From Mauremys mutica (Eukaryota; Chordata; Testudines; Geoemydidae), in assembly GCF_020497125.1 (NCBI RefSeq), contig NC_059072.1, positions 304,500,781-304,564,780 of the forward strand: a stretch of 64,000 bases of DNA. The letters are read 5' to 3'. This document shows positions 1 through 10,985 of the stretch, piece after piece; positions within the stretch are counted from its first letter, which is position 1; the number at the start of each line of letters is the position of its first letter. The notes under the pieces are model-generated. The model was not told where the DNA came from, made no database searches, and saw only the letters and a list, made by a program, of their open reading frames with translations. A program made the position numbers and the translations under genes.

Positions 1-48
1 GACAAAACATGCAGTGGCACTTCCTCTTGTGAGGAGGTGTCACCTTGA

Positions 49-810
49 TCATCCTGGGTCTGCTCTAGGGTATGCAAGGTTCCTCTTTTTGTCGGCCAGA
101 CCACAGGCCTCTTTTTCTTGTTTACAGGCACACTCAATGTGTCCCTTTTTGCCACAGTGTCGACACACTAGGTCCTTACACCAGCATTCTGATGCCTGGT
201 GTCCTGGCTTACCACAGTGGTAACATTCTTGACTCTGCACAGTTTTGTGGGTCGGTTCTTGTGACACTTTTTGCACCCTAGGGGGTGCACCGATGTATTG
301 TGCCTCCCTTGTAGCCAGTTCCATGGAGACAGCAATATCAACAGCCTTCTGTAATGTAAGCTGAGCCTCTGTCAGTAGGCGCTTCCGTATAGCTTCACTG
401 CAGAGGCCACACACTAACCTGTCACGCAGGGCATCATTTAACATCTCTTTAAATTCACAGTGTTCTGCTAGCTTTTTTAAAATGGCTACAAATTGTACAA
501 CTGTTTCATCTTTCTTTTGGTCTCTTTTGTGGAACCTATATCTTTCAGCAATTACCAGTGGTTTTGGGGAGAAATGAGACCCCAGGATTTCCACAATGTC
601 ACTGTAAGATTTAGTCTCAGGCTTAACAGGGTGTAGTAAGCTGCGTAGCAGAGAGTAGGTTTTAGCCCCTACAACAGTTAAGAATATTGGCACCTTCTTC
701 GCTTCTGTAATGTCATTTGCAATACCAAAAAGCTCAAAACGCTCAGTATACACATGCCACTGCTTTGTATTCTCATCAAAAGGCTCCAGGGGCCTGGTCA
801 GAGTAGCCAT
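49..810 (-). CDS. gag: gypsy-type Gag polyprotein
   Basis: Retrotransposon structural protein that would assemble the cytoplasmic particle and bind element RNA. The open frame runs from 846, but I favour the methionine at 810-808 (MATLTRPLEPF), because gypsy Gags usually begin just before the PxxW-like capsid segment. In the longer frame, residues 28-180 hold the capsid pattern (W30 region, 'DRLVCG' near 142-147, 'RRLL/RKRLL' near 154-158). Two CX2CX4HX4C zinc knuckles follow, with Cys/His at 208, 211, 216, 221 and at 228, 231, 236, 241. The frame stops at 49-51. A pol-like frame offset by one base continues leftwards without a stop. The coding part looks undamaged, so the copy may be fairly young. 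Gypsy assignment is firm; the lineage is not. Confidence 0.85.
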   Translation of the reverse strand: MATLTRPLEPFDENTKQWHVYTERFELFGIANDITEAKKVPIFLTVVGAKTYSLLRSLLHPVKPETKSYSDIVEILGSHFSPKPLVIAERYRFHKRDQKKDETVVQFVAILKKLAEHCEFKEMLNDALRDRLVCGLCSEAIRKRLLTEAQLTLQKAVDIAVSMELATREAQYIGAPPRVQKVSQEPTHKTVQSQECYHCGKPGHQASECWCKDLVCRHCGKKGHIECACKQEKEACGLADKKRNLAYPRADPG

Positions 811-913
811 GATTTTTAGTTTCACTTTCACAGTCAGTGCAAACAAGCAGCTTTTTTTCTTTGTTTGGTCTTTACCTTGACTTCTACTTCCTTCTGTTAC
901 TGGAGCAGCACCA

Positions 914-934
914 GGATCCCATCCTCGTCGCCAG
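914..934 (-). promoter_or_regulatory. primer-binding region of the gypsy element
   Basis: Directly inside the LTR end, the minus strand reads CTGGCGACGAGGATGGGATC. This is the usual position and style of gypsy primer sites (a GGCGACGAGG core). It marks the LTR-internal boundary at 935. The primer tRNA is not assigned. Confidence 0.7.
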
Positions 935-1204
935 TGTTAAATCCTTGGGGCAGCCAGTGTAGGAAGCAATCACTTGAGGCCAGAGAGCAGACAGCTAACC
1001 AAAACCTCCATTTTATTTACAGACACAGAGAGCTCACTCAGCCGGTTGAAACTGGCTGAGCTATCCCTTAATAGTCTAACTCAGTTGCCATAGTAACAAA
1101 ACCCATGACAACCAAATACACAACAAGTTGGCTTCTGGCAAATCAAAGTGACTTTAGCTTAAACAATAATCAGGCATAGTACCTTTACACTGCCAAGGGT
1201 AACA
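935..1204 (-). repeat. 5' LTR of gypsy element
   Basis: 270 bp with a 5-bp terminal inverted repeat (TGTTA at 1204-1200 in sense, TAACA at 939-935). It has an AATAAA-type signal (sense ATAAATAAAATGG-like, around 1005-1020), consistent with a polyadenylation signal. A diverged GC-poor promoter region precedes it. Only one LTR is in the window, so its age cannot be judged. Confidence 0.78.
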
Positions 1205-2552
1205 TACTGTTGCTGCTGTGAATCAAGGAAGATTCTTTCTAATCAATGACTCACTATTAAAAATACATTAAAGGGTGGAAAAATTATTGAGAGATACCTT
1301 GCAAGTTAAGCTAACGTTTCTAGTTTAACTGAAATGTTAAATTATCCACAATTGCCCTGCCAGGCCGCTGGAGAGATTCAGCTAGTTTCAGATCTGTTTT
1401 CTGATAGTGTCTTCATCTTGTACCAACAGCCTGAAAGAAAAATTCAGGCTTGGTAATCAGGACTTTGTTATTTACAAGCCTGTGGCTGTGTTTATACCAC
1501 CTCTTGTAACCTTAGCTTTGAGTCTCCTTCTGAAATATTTTCTGTTACACTAAGAAATCCAGTAAAAGTTTCATTTATTTTAAAGCTATATTATTTCCTG
1601 GCTGATTTACACTCTTCTGAGATTCCAGGCAAAAGTTACAATTGGAAGGAAGATTCCAGTAAGGCTGCAAGGGGGAATTGGGTGAAATGATTTAGAACTA
1701 CCACAAGTGCTTATATCTGTTTTCACAAGATACCTTAAATCTTGAGCTGGTTGAAGACTATAAAAAAAACTGCCTGCAAGTAGTCATTCCAGTTTAAAAT
1801 GAATTTGATTCAGCCACCAGGCTGCCTTTTGTGTTCACAGTCTACAACCATTGAAAAGTGTGTGTGGAGAGTTCACTGTCAAGAGTTCACTGTCAAGCAT
1901 TCATGCACAAGTGGGGTATTTTACAGGGGATGGGACCCTGACAGCAGTTCCTCAAGCCCCTCACTAGAGCCCTGGCACAGAGAAAATTAAAGTCAAACAT
2001 GGAGCTGACCCCTCCCCCCTATTTGCAAGTAGAACTGTGACCCACCAACTATACACAATTACTTTGTGGGAATGAGAGGACAGAAAAATAAATTTAAACT
2101 CTGCATCCCAGCCAGTAAGTATTATAAACAGCTTAATTATTTTTAGGAATGATACCTCAGACAAGTCTGTGTGGCCCAGACAGGGAAAGGTATTTTCTAA
2201 AATTCCCTTAATGTGATTGCTAGAGAACTGCTTGTGAGCAAGTCATAGAGTTAAAAAAATAATTATTACATTAATTTAAGCAAGGAAACCTTGATCCAGT
2301 TGCAGACATTCCACAAGGAGAAAAAGGCTAAATTCATTGAGCAAATTATTCTCTCTGCTCTACTTAAAACATGGCTCACTGTAGGCAACTGGATATGGAG
2401 CACTCTGTCTTCTCCATTTAGTAATGTATTTCACATTGCCTGTACGTATCAATGAGTGACTGACATACCCCTAAGCATATTTTGGAGTAATTCTTCTCAT
2501 CTCTGGCCTCCCCTACACCCACACCACCCCCCTTTACAATACCTATTAAACA
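1205..2552. other. no recognisable feature
   Basis: AT-rich DNA with only short chance frames. I see no repeat or gene that I can name. Confidence 0.5.
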
Positions 2553-2565
2553 TAGTTGCTAAAAT

Positions 2566-2763
2566 CAGAGGGGTAGCTGTGTTAGTCTGGATCTGTAAAA
2601 AGTGACAGAGTCTTGTGGCACCTTATAGACTAACAGACGTATTGGAGCATGAGCTTTCGTGGGTGAATACCCACTTTGTCAGATGCAAGTGGGTATTCAC
2701 CCACAAAAGCTCATGCTCCAATACGTCCGTTAGTCTATAAGGTGCCACAGGACTCTTTGTCGC
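2566..2763 (-). mobile_element. SINE-like retroposon with inverted self-duplication (fold-back)
   Basis: A unit that I know as a very common turtle interspersed repeat; its conserved 3' end in sense is CCCCTCTGAT. It occupies 2566-2689 in minus orientation. An inverted copy of most of the same unit follows directly at 2690-2763. The whole block is flanked by one perfect 13-bp target duplication (TAGTTGCTAAAAT at 2553-2565 and 2764-2776), so both arms arrived in one insertion. The arms share private variants (AATACGT, TCTATAAGG) not found in the copy at 43740, which suggests one arm was copied from the other. Confidence 0.85.
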
Positions 2764-2777
2764 TAGTTGCTAAAATG

Positions 2778-3110
2778 ATATTCCTAGCCTGGTGATCTGC
2801 CCACATCACCCCGACTGCCTTCAAAATACTCCATTGGCTCCCCTTCTCCACTGCAGGTTTAAACTTCCTGTACTTGGACTCCAGGCCCTGCACAGCTCTG
2901 CCCCTGCCTGCTTATCCATCCTAGCCACCCACACTGTCCCTCTCCTAATCCAATGGTGACAGCTTCAATGCCCTGTTTATCGGCTTCAACTCCCCTCCCT
3001 ACATATTTCCTGAGCTAGTCTGAAAAGCCATTCTCCACTTCTCCTGAAGAGCTCCATCTTCCATGACTCTTACAAGAAAGGAGTCAAGGACATGTATTTA
3101 TTTTTGTACA
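2778..3110 (+). pseudogene. degenerate L2/CR1-group LINE ORF2 fragment
   Basis: Translation with frame breaks around 2830-2915 gives the 'LHWLP...' and 'ALHxxAPAY' pattern found near the C-terminus of L2/L3/CR1-type reverse transcriptases. No frame stays open for more than a few dozen codons. Recognised from pattern only; an old, inactive fragment. Confidence 0.45.
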
Positions 3111-3628
3111 GACCCTTTTTTTAAATTAAATGTCTGTTTCACATTGCTAAGTATCTTCCACATCTTCGCTGAGTCTCCACACAATCTTAGTGATGCAGTC
3201 CATGCCTTTCTCCTCTACCCTCACCCTTTATTATTTTGTGGCATCCCTCTTTTTGATGTTATCTGAAATTAGATTGTATGCCCTTTGGGACAGGAAGCAT
3301 GTTTCCTTATCTGTACCTTGAGGCAACTTGCACACTTTTGTAAAATAATATTGCATATCATGTTTGGATGCTGTGCTCATATCCATATCACCTGTGTTTA
3401 TCTTAAAGAGGTCTGGCAATCTTGGCTGGATTTTCTTTTGGACAAACCAAAGAAACCATTTTTTGTTAGCTGTGGTCTCAGACCTGGAAGTGGCCTGGCT
3501 GGATTTACTACTTGTTAGGTGATAGCTACCTATAATCAGAGGCATCTTCTCTCAAGTTCTTAGTACCTCTCGGAAGAAGAAACTTACATGCAGCCCACAA
3601 GCCAAACCTGGCTTACATAACTCTAAAA

Positions 3629-3941
3629 CAGGGGTCAGCAACCTTTCAGAAGTGGTGTGCTGAGTCTTCATTTATTCACTCTAATTTAAGGTTTCGTGTG
3701 CCAGTAATACATTTTAAGATTTTTAGAAGGTCTCTCTCTATAAGTCTATATATTATATAACTAAACTATTGTTGTATATAAAGTAAATAAGGTTTTTAAA
3801 GTGTTTAAGAAGCTTCATTTAAATTAAAATTAAAATGCAGAGCCCCTTGGACCAGTGGCCAGGACCCGGGCAGTGTGAGTGCCACTGAAGATCAGCTCGA
3901 GTGCCACCTTCGGCACCTGTACCATAGGTTGCCTACCCCTG
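3629..3941. mobile_element. non-autonomous hAT element
   Basis: 313 bp with ends CAGGGGTCAGCAACCT and AGGTTGCCTACCCCTG (a near-perfect inverted repeat). It is flanked by a perfect 8-bp target duplication, CTCTAAAA (3621-3628 and 3942-3949). No transposase frame. The termini resemble those of the element at 35087-35414. Confidence 0.92.
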
Positions 3942-3949
3942 CTCTAAAA

Positions 3950-4719
3950 TGTAGTTTACAATTGTCCTTATCATTATCAGAGGGATGCAGATAGTAGAGA
4001 CTACAGGTCCCAATATGCAACCCTGCATCTTGATTGGAGCGGATGATGCATTGCAGCACTAGGACCAGTAATTTTTCTAGCATGTACCTCCCTATTAAAA
4101 GGAGAAGGCAGCTGAATTCTATTCTGTTTTATACATATTAAGTGTGGCTCTCAGGTTCCTGGCAAGTTCCTACTACAGGCTCCAGCTGAATGAAATTTGA
4201 ATACCTCTAACTTGAAGACAGATGACTAAGGCCCCAACCCTACACTCGCGCTAAATTCTAATCATGTGAATAATCCCTTTAAGTTCATGGTACTACTCCC
4301 TGTGCTTAAAGTCCAGTACAAATATGTTTGCAGGATGTGGGTCTGCAATGCTAAATATTCTGACACTATCAATAGCATCATCCTGCAGTTACCATCTCAA
4401 ACTCTCATTTAGCAAAGCCTGAAGGTGACCGTAACCTTCTGCCTACCCCAGCCAGGACACAGAACCCCCTTTGTGTTTCTTTACTAGGTTTTCACACTTA
4501 TTACGTTGCTTATTTTCCACATGGCAGTCTCTAACATTGTAAGCATGTTTTCATTTTCTGATGGGGTGATGCTCTTCTCTGCTCTGTTGAAGCCCACCTC
4601 ATTGTTTATCTGTAGCCTCTATTTGTTTTCTACACAATGAGAGGTTACTGATTTGATCCAATTTTTTTCTGTCTTGTTTGTGCTCCATTTTTCTGTGCTT
4701 TGCCTTTTATTTCAATGGA
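3950..4719. other. no recognisable feature
   Basis: Mixed-composition DNA without a convincing gene, repeat or structured element. Confidence 0.45.
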
Positions 4720-4935
4720 CAGATAGTGCCAGAGAAAGGATAGTGTTGGTAAGCTCCAGGCTTGGGAGTCAGGGGATTTGGATTCTATTCCAATCTGTGC
4801 CACAGATTTCCTGTGGGATTTTGGCAAGTCATCTAACTTCTCTGGAGCTCAATTTCACCATCAGTAAAATAAGAATAACAACACATTCCTTCCACGCAGG
4901 GATGATGTGAGGATAAATCCATTAATGTTTGCCAG
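4720..4935 (+). repeat. MIR-like SINE copy
   Basis: Shows the MIR order: 'CTTGGGAGTCAGGGGATTTG', then 'TCTGTGCCACAGATTTCCTG', then 'TTTTGGCAAGTCATCTAACTTC' (shortened here), 'CAATTTCACCATCAGTAAAA' and a trailing TGTGAGGATAAA. Diverged, ancient. Confidence 0.75.
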
Positions 4936-5692
4936 ACATTCAGAAATGCCTCTAAATAAGTTAACTGTTTTTTGATTCAGGTGGTACACTGAGTATATGT
5001 AAGGCAGCTCATCTGAAATGCCAGGATATTTCTCCCTCCCCTCCTCTTAATATAGAACACTTGGGTAGAACATGTTTCATGCATCAAGCAGAAATCTTGT
5101 ATGTGGTGTCGGACTCTCAGGCCATCAAGCCTTTGCGGTTGTGTAGAAACGGGTCAAATGGCGAATGATCGCTATGGCCGACTGTCTGGCTAAGTGTTGA
5201 AGAAGACGACACTCACACTGAGGTTACTAGAAAACCTCCATGAACCACTGAAATTTTATCCCTGGTGCAGCTATACTCATTCCTGCCACTGAACCCATAT
5301 ATCCCTAGAAACTAATTCCAATAAACAGAGATATTGACAAACGTCTGAAGGTATATGTTCCATTCGGATTTAGCCACATGTTTCTATTCACATCAATGAG
5401 GTGAAAGGGGCTAAATCTCTCTGCTTTTACAGTTCCTGAATATCTTCTGACTGGTGATTGTTTTGCTGGTATAGTCTATCAATAGCTGAATTGATTGCAT
5501 GGAACAATTAGTTGATTAATTGAAACAAAATTACAATCATTCAGTTAAATTGCAAATCAGGAACCCACTCCTGCTCTGAAGTCCGTGGAGTTTTACTTCA
5601 GTGGGGACAGGAGCAGGCCAAAATCAGGTTACTAAAAAGCAAGCAGGAAAATCTTTTGCTTCAGGTTTTCTAACAGCAGACAAGTGGCAGTG
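4936..5692. other. no recognisable feature
   Basis: AT-leaning unique DNA. Nothing supported. Confidence 0.4.
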
Positions 5693-5992
5693 TGAGGCTA
5701 CGTCTACACTACCCGCCGTATCGGCGGGTAGCGATCGATTTTTCAGGGATCGATATATCGCGTCTCATCTAGACGCGATATATCGATCCCCGAACGCGCT
5801 TATATCGATTCCGGAACTCCACCACCGCGAACGGCGGTGGCGTCGTCGATATGGAGAGCCCCGGAGATCGATCCCGCGCCGTGAGGACGGGTAATTTATC
5901 GATATAAGATACTTCGACTTCAGCTACGTTATTCACGTAGCTGAAGTTGCGTATCTTATATCGATTTTTCCCCTTAGTGTAGACCAGCCCTG
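5693..5992. mobile_element. multi-hairpin MITE, CpG-rich, GTCTACACT termini
   Basis: 300 bp with ends TGAGGCTACGTCTACACT and AGTGTAGACCAGCCCTG. The interior is a string of perfect or near-perfect hairpins: CCCGCC-GGCGGG near 5710, GGGATCGATATATCGCGTCT paired with its complement at 5747-5793, CCACCGC-GCGGTGG near 5820, and TTCAGCTACG-CGTAGCTGAA at 5918-5946. It contains no transposase. A second copy of nearly the same length lies at 37377-37678. I could not find a convincing target duplication, so the superfamily (hAT or Harbinger) is open. Confidence 0.78.
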
Positions 5993-6785
5993 AGGAACAA
6001 CAGAAAGGAGAGGAAGGTACTTTACAGAAAGAGGCAGGCTATGAAAAGAAATAAAAATGAAGCAATCCGATAAGGTGTTGAATGCCTTGACAGTCAGGCT
6101 TTCAGTTTCCAAATAAAACACCTATCAGGACAAAAAGGCATGCTAGGAAATTGCTCACATTTACAGCTGTCTCCAGACAAAAACCTCAGCTCCGAACACA
6201 CACAAACTGGCAAAGTTTGGATCTAGATCCTGATCAACTGAATTTGGCAGCTCATCTCTACTTGCATTACAGCAACTATTATAAAAATTGAGCATAATGG
6301 GAGCAAAATATTTCCTAGATCGCTTTTGATTTTCTAAAGAAAGCTGCATCCTATCAAACTGAAACTGCATTCTTTCCCTTCCCACCTTCCAGGCACAGGC
6401 CTGGGGGCAACATCTCTCAAGGCAAATGAAGGGGCCTTTTATTTTCTTTTGTGTGTGTAAATGTTGTGCACAGGAGAGGTGCCAGATTGACAGCTCTGGA
6501 ATCCTCTGGGTAAACTGACTCCCCAGGTTATTGATCCCTCTCATATGGCAGGAGTATGAACCTTTGTCACCCTGACCCAGGTCAGATGAGTAGAACCAGG
6601 AAATAAAGTCCACTCTCTTATCAGTATGCCTGTGTGTCAGACATTTATTATAGCTTCTGTTTATTCCCAGAACTGGGTCAGAATAGGCAGTGTCCGTGTA
6701 AAGCTTCCCCACCCTGTACTGGGAAGATGTCTTATCCCTGACTTGTAAGGAGGGTGAGAAGGTAATTCAGTCTCCATGAACATTG
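5993..6785. other. no recognisable feature
   Basis: Contains a 183-codon minus-strand frame (6712-6161) with no recognisable domain. No other signal seen. Confidence 0.4.
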
Positions 6786-7079
6786 CAGTGTTGCCAAGTT
6801 GGACAATTTTATTGCAAGTCTAGCAATTTTGAAGGTCTGCTATGAGCCCCCACCCCACATGCTGGAACCTGAGCATCTCAGCTTTCATTTAAGGAAGAAA
6901 AGCACATTTTTAGCCCTCGTGGGTGCAGAGAAAAGCTTGAAAACATAGACCCTAAAGTCTCCAACACCAAAAAGAGCCCAACATTTATTCTTATTTAAAT
7001 CTCATTATTTTTGAGCCAAACTCATGATTTGGGAGTGCCTAAACCCATGATCTTTGAATGCATGGGGCTCGCAATATTG
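6786..7079. mobile_element. old hAT-like element
   Basis: Starts CAGTGTTGCCAAGTTGG and ends GGGGCTCGCAATATTG, so the termini are partly inverted (TTGCCA versus TTGCGA). The interior 'CTCATGATTTGGGAG' and 'CTCATTATTTTTGAGCCA' belong to a diverged repeat that I recognise from amniotes. No target duplication is visible, so the limits are approximate. Confidence 0.5.
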
Positions 7080-8975
7080 CATTTAATCTGTGGCTTCTCT
7101 GCTGAGTAACCTACAAAGCGTGCCAATTAGTGCCAGCTGTGATTATTTTTTGTGCAACACATGTCCACTGGGAACTGGATCAAGACCTATCAACTCATTT
7201 CACATTGTCAGGCCTTTCATTCATGCATCTCTTTCATTTGCACCCACTGTGTTAGCAATAGTCACCCTATGGGGCTACATTTCTCCTGAGATGTATTGGC
7301 CCATTATGTGCAATAGAATTTAAGAACTACGTTGAAAGATGATGGCTATAGTGTGTTGTGGGTGGGGCTGATGGATCAGCATGTGGGACTGTATTAGATA
7401 GCTAGTTATAAACACCTGCTGTCAAATCCCCTGCTGAGAAGATGGGTATTTCTCTAATATTATAATAACTGCACTGTCTTCCGTTGAAAATGCCTGACTT
7501 GAAACTTCTTGTGAGGAACTTTTTCTTTTTAATAAAAACTTCTTTAAAATCACATTACTCTCAACACCCAACCTTATATTTACCTGTCCGCCCCCTGCTC
7601 CCAGAGCTGTATCACAACAGACAGCAGCAATAGTTAATCTCCCACAAGAGGGGGTCAGTTTAAGACGATTAAGTCAGAAACTATTTTCCCCGCCATTTCT
7701 TGTGCTTTATTTTCTCTTAGGAGAGATCACAATTGCTGTTCTATCTGATTACATTTAAACTCTGAGCTGTCCTAATTTTACACTGTAATGTCTGTGTTAG
7801 ACATTGAAAATGAAGCCCTTGTTGCCCCGTGTTAAGCCTCTGTGGGGTGTGTGTATAAACTCAGGGTTAATGGGTTACAACAGAGAAGAACTCCAGGGAT
7901 TAGATAGATAGAGGCATTAATAGACAGTCTCCCCCAAGGGAGAGTCAGTGAAGCATGCTCCCACATGCCTTTGATGCAGGAAAAGGGTTGTGCGTGAATC
8001 ACGATGGTTGCGTTTGCACAGAGATGTAGCAAACTGCGGAGGTTTCTTGGCTATTTGTCATTAAGCTGATTTCCAGGTTTACATTTTGAAGCCTGTTCAG
8101 CTGAGGCAGTGGTTAAGAGATGCAGCAAGTCAGCTATGGTTGGCCCCTTTTCTGGGGACACTATGCTCACATTAAAGGCTTTAGCTAAAGCTTTTACCTC
8201 TTCTTCAAATTACACTGTGTCAAATACTAATTGAGAAATAACCTAAAGCTAATAAGGACTCATTTGCACTATCAAACTAACCATGTTTATAATGTAGTAT
8301 GTGTGTACACATTGTATTGTGAATGCCCTCTAGTGGTGATTGTTACTGTAGTACTACTTAAAATTGGAAATTGCCTGATGAACTAAACTAGTCAGAATCT
8401 TGAACCAGAAAGGAAGGGCTTCTGGGTGGGGAGAGTGGGACAATATAGCAGAGTGGGTTGTTAGCAGAATGTTTCAAGCTGCCTCCCTCTCTTTCCTTAC
8501 ACTAAATAAATAATTAAATCCCACATGTGTACAATATACCACGGCACTTAATCCTGGTTCAAAGTCTGTTGGGGATAAAGTGGATTACAACGCAGTCTGG
8601 CTGACCAGTGTGCATGCAGACAAAGTATTATAACAGGATTAAAAACCCTTCTCTCCTTCAGTTAAAGCAGATTTGTTTGGGGTTTTTTAAGATCTGGTTA
8701 TAACAGTTTGGCCTTGTGAGCCATGCAATACTCCGAGTGGCTACAAGATTAAACTGTGTTTAGGCACCTCTTTATCATAAGGAACCATATTTAATGTCAT
8801 GTGAGCCTAAAGGTCCTGTAGAAAGGAGAAAAGATGGTCTCATAAGAACAACACATTTATTTACACCAAGAATATGAAATAAACAAAGGACGGTGGTGTT
8901 AATCACAACAAGTTGGAGTTACATAAAGTCACCAGGGCATAAATTGTAAGTTTTGGGGGCTGTCTTTTTATTATG
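7080..8975. other. no recognisable feature
   Basis: AT-rich unique DNA. A short TGTGGGGTGTGTGTATAAA-like stretch near 7840 is the only low-complexity piece. Confidence 0.4.
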
Positions 8976-9120
8976 TGTGTGTACAGTGTCTAGGGCAATA
9001 CAGCCTTTATCTTGATTAGGGTCTGTAGGCACAACCGTAATAAAAATATTATATTATTGTTGCTGTTACTGTTATCATCATTATTATTATTATTAATAAT
9101 AATAATTAATAATTAAGGAG
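8976..9120. repeat. ancient amniote repeat tail plus (ATT)n microsatellite
   Basis: 'GTACAGTGTCTAGGGCAATA' followed by 'GGGTCTGTAGGCACAACCGT' and an ATAATA tail is the 3' part of a repeat seen again at 10875-10985, 21990-22140 and 49215-49350. A TTATTATTATTA/AATAATAAT tract follows at 9078-9117. Confidence 0.5.
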
Positions 9121-10466
9121 GAAATACTCCATTGTAAGGCTGAACTGCTGCAGCAAAAGGAAAGAAGCAGAGACTTTTGAGTTCACTGGTCTTCTGCCAT
9201 CGCTGTAATTTCCTGCATTCTTATGTTCTGTTTGGGAACTGAAATATAAGACATGAAAGGGCTGATGGAAGGAAGGTGTAAGAGGGGCTGAGGAACCTGT
9301 ACAGTGGAGTTATCATTAATGGAAGAAAAGAAAAGAAACGAAACACATTGACCCTTCTTTGCACATGAACCAGAATACATTCCTGTTCTTTCCACGCAGA
9401 GAAAGTACTTAAAACTTTCACAGTAAGCTAAATGGCCTTTATCCAGGCACAATGAGCATTGCTTCTTTAAGCAACCCCCTTTAATTATCATGGTCTTAAA
9501 GAGTGTAATCATTTAGCTAGTGGCTAGCTACATAATAATGCTTTTGCCTTTTATTTCAAAAGGGAGGCATCACATTGTATGCTTGAAGGAATCCCAGGTT
9601 GCTAAGTAATGGATATAATATGATTGGGAATGAAGGTGACCTATAGAAGCATGGTAAATACATGATTTTCTCTGCTCAGCAAGTGAATTTTGATTACAGC
9701 TCAGCACATGCCTCTGGTTTTAAGATGCTTGTGGCATTCTTGTGAAAGCTCATGAAAGGAGAAAGTACAAAAAGCTGCAAGAAAGAGAAATAGGCTTCAA
9801 AAAACCTATTTATACCCACATCAAATAAAGAAAATTGAGGGCGATGGTTGTAATCTTGTCTGTCCTTGTTTACAGCTGCCTGTGTTAGTCTGTCATACGA
9901 AGAGAAAATAACAGCGGATCAATACAGCTATCTGCATTGATATTTTAGCATTTTTTAAAAAATACACTAAATGGAGCGTAAGCCTCCCTAGTTAAGTCTT
10001 TTCTGCCTGAGGAAGAATATATGTTTATAAGTGTGTATTTTACTGCCAACATTCTTTACAGTCTTAGGGCTGAATTCTGATCTCAGTTACAGTACACTGG
10101 AATGAATCTGGAGTAATTCCATTGACTTCACTGAAATTCCCCTGGATTTACCACTGTGTTAGGAAGACTGGAACGTCACATATCTCTCTCTGCAGAATAT
10201 TAGCATTTCCTGGCACTGCATTGGCAAGTAAACATCTTGGTAAATACAGGATCACTGAATCATGTAAAATGTACATGATGTGTAACCATAGAGCCTCAGA
10301 TTGGGCTTGATCCTACATGCACTGAAAGCTCCCATTGACTTTAATGGTGCAGGACCAGAGCCCTGGCGCAAACTGACTTCAGTGGAGCTATGCCAGTGTA
10401 CACCAAAGGAGGATCTGCCCATATGGGATGTGTCAAGATAATTGATCATGTAAAGAAATGTGATAA
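9121..10466. other. mostly featureless; degenerate palindromic MITE arms near 10063-10145 and 10300-10365
   Basis: 'GGGCTGAATTCTGATCTCAG' at about 10068 and 'GGGCTTGATCCTACATGCAC' at about 10303 match the family seen more completely at 14059-14144 and 15753-15847. The rest shows nothing nameable. Confidence 0.4.
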
Positions 10467-10985
10467 GACTTATTTATTATTCATATTACAGTAGCAATCA
10501 CATCAGTGCTCCATTGTGCTTGGCGCTGCACAGATCTGGTTGCTACTGTAAGAGCAACCCCTGCCCAAAGAGATCACAATTTTAGAGTGAGCACAAATGT
10601 TCATCATTTTGGGTGAGGAAAGTGCTTGTGCTCATGGCCCTTGTTCTCAGTCAGATTTGTACTCTCATTGTTACATCTTGTTTTATATTTTAGGATTGTC
10701 CAAAAAAAATTATGGTTAAAATGACCAAATCATGGATCATCAAATATGGGACATCAAAGTTTGTCATAATACTGTAAGTCACCTAAGGAGTATATTTGGC
10801 TTTTTATTTTAAAGTACTGTAATACATCACTTATATTTTAATATATTGGGACACTTTATTTCTAAAATTCATAATTTATGTAATTTATTATATATTTGTA
10901 CAGTGCCTAGCACTATGAGGCCCAATCTGCTTGTAGTCTTTAGATGCTAACCCTGTGACAGTTATCATTATTCTTATTACCAAAT
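10467..10985. repeat. two ancient amniote SINE/LINE-tail fragments
   Basis: 10467-10590 carries 'GCTCCATTGTGCTTGGCGCT' and 'CCCTGCCCAAAGAGATCACA'. 10875-10985 carries 'TTGTACAGTGCCTAGCACTA' and an ATTATT tail. Both look like pieces of one widespread amniote repeat. Assignment to a named family needs a library search. Confidence 0.45.

Larger units (their letters stand above)
1..1204 (-). mobile_element. Ty3/gypsy LTR retrotransposon, 5' part, cut by window edge
   Basis: Read on the minus strand, this stretch has the order LTR (1204-935), primer-binding region, short leader, gag, then the start of pol running off the window at base 1. The gag protein has the capsid pattern and two CCHC knuckles of vertebrate gypsy elements. 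The LTR starts TGTTA and ends TAACA. After the gag stop, the frame one base further on stays open to the window edge and looks like the gag-pol continuation, so either the element has lost a base or it changes frame there. The 3' LTR and target duplication lie outside the window. Confidence 0.88.

Noticed and set aside
6161..6712. 183-codon minus-strand frame
   Set aside because: No recognisable domain, no splice context or conservation evidence; length is within chance expectation for 64 kb.
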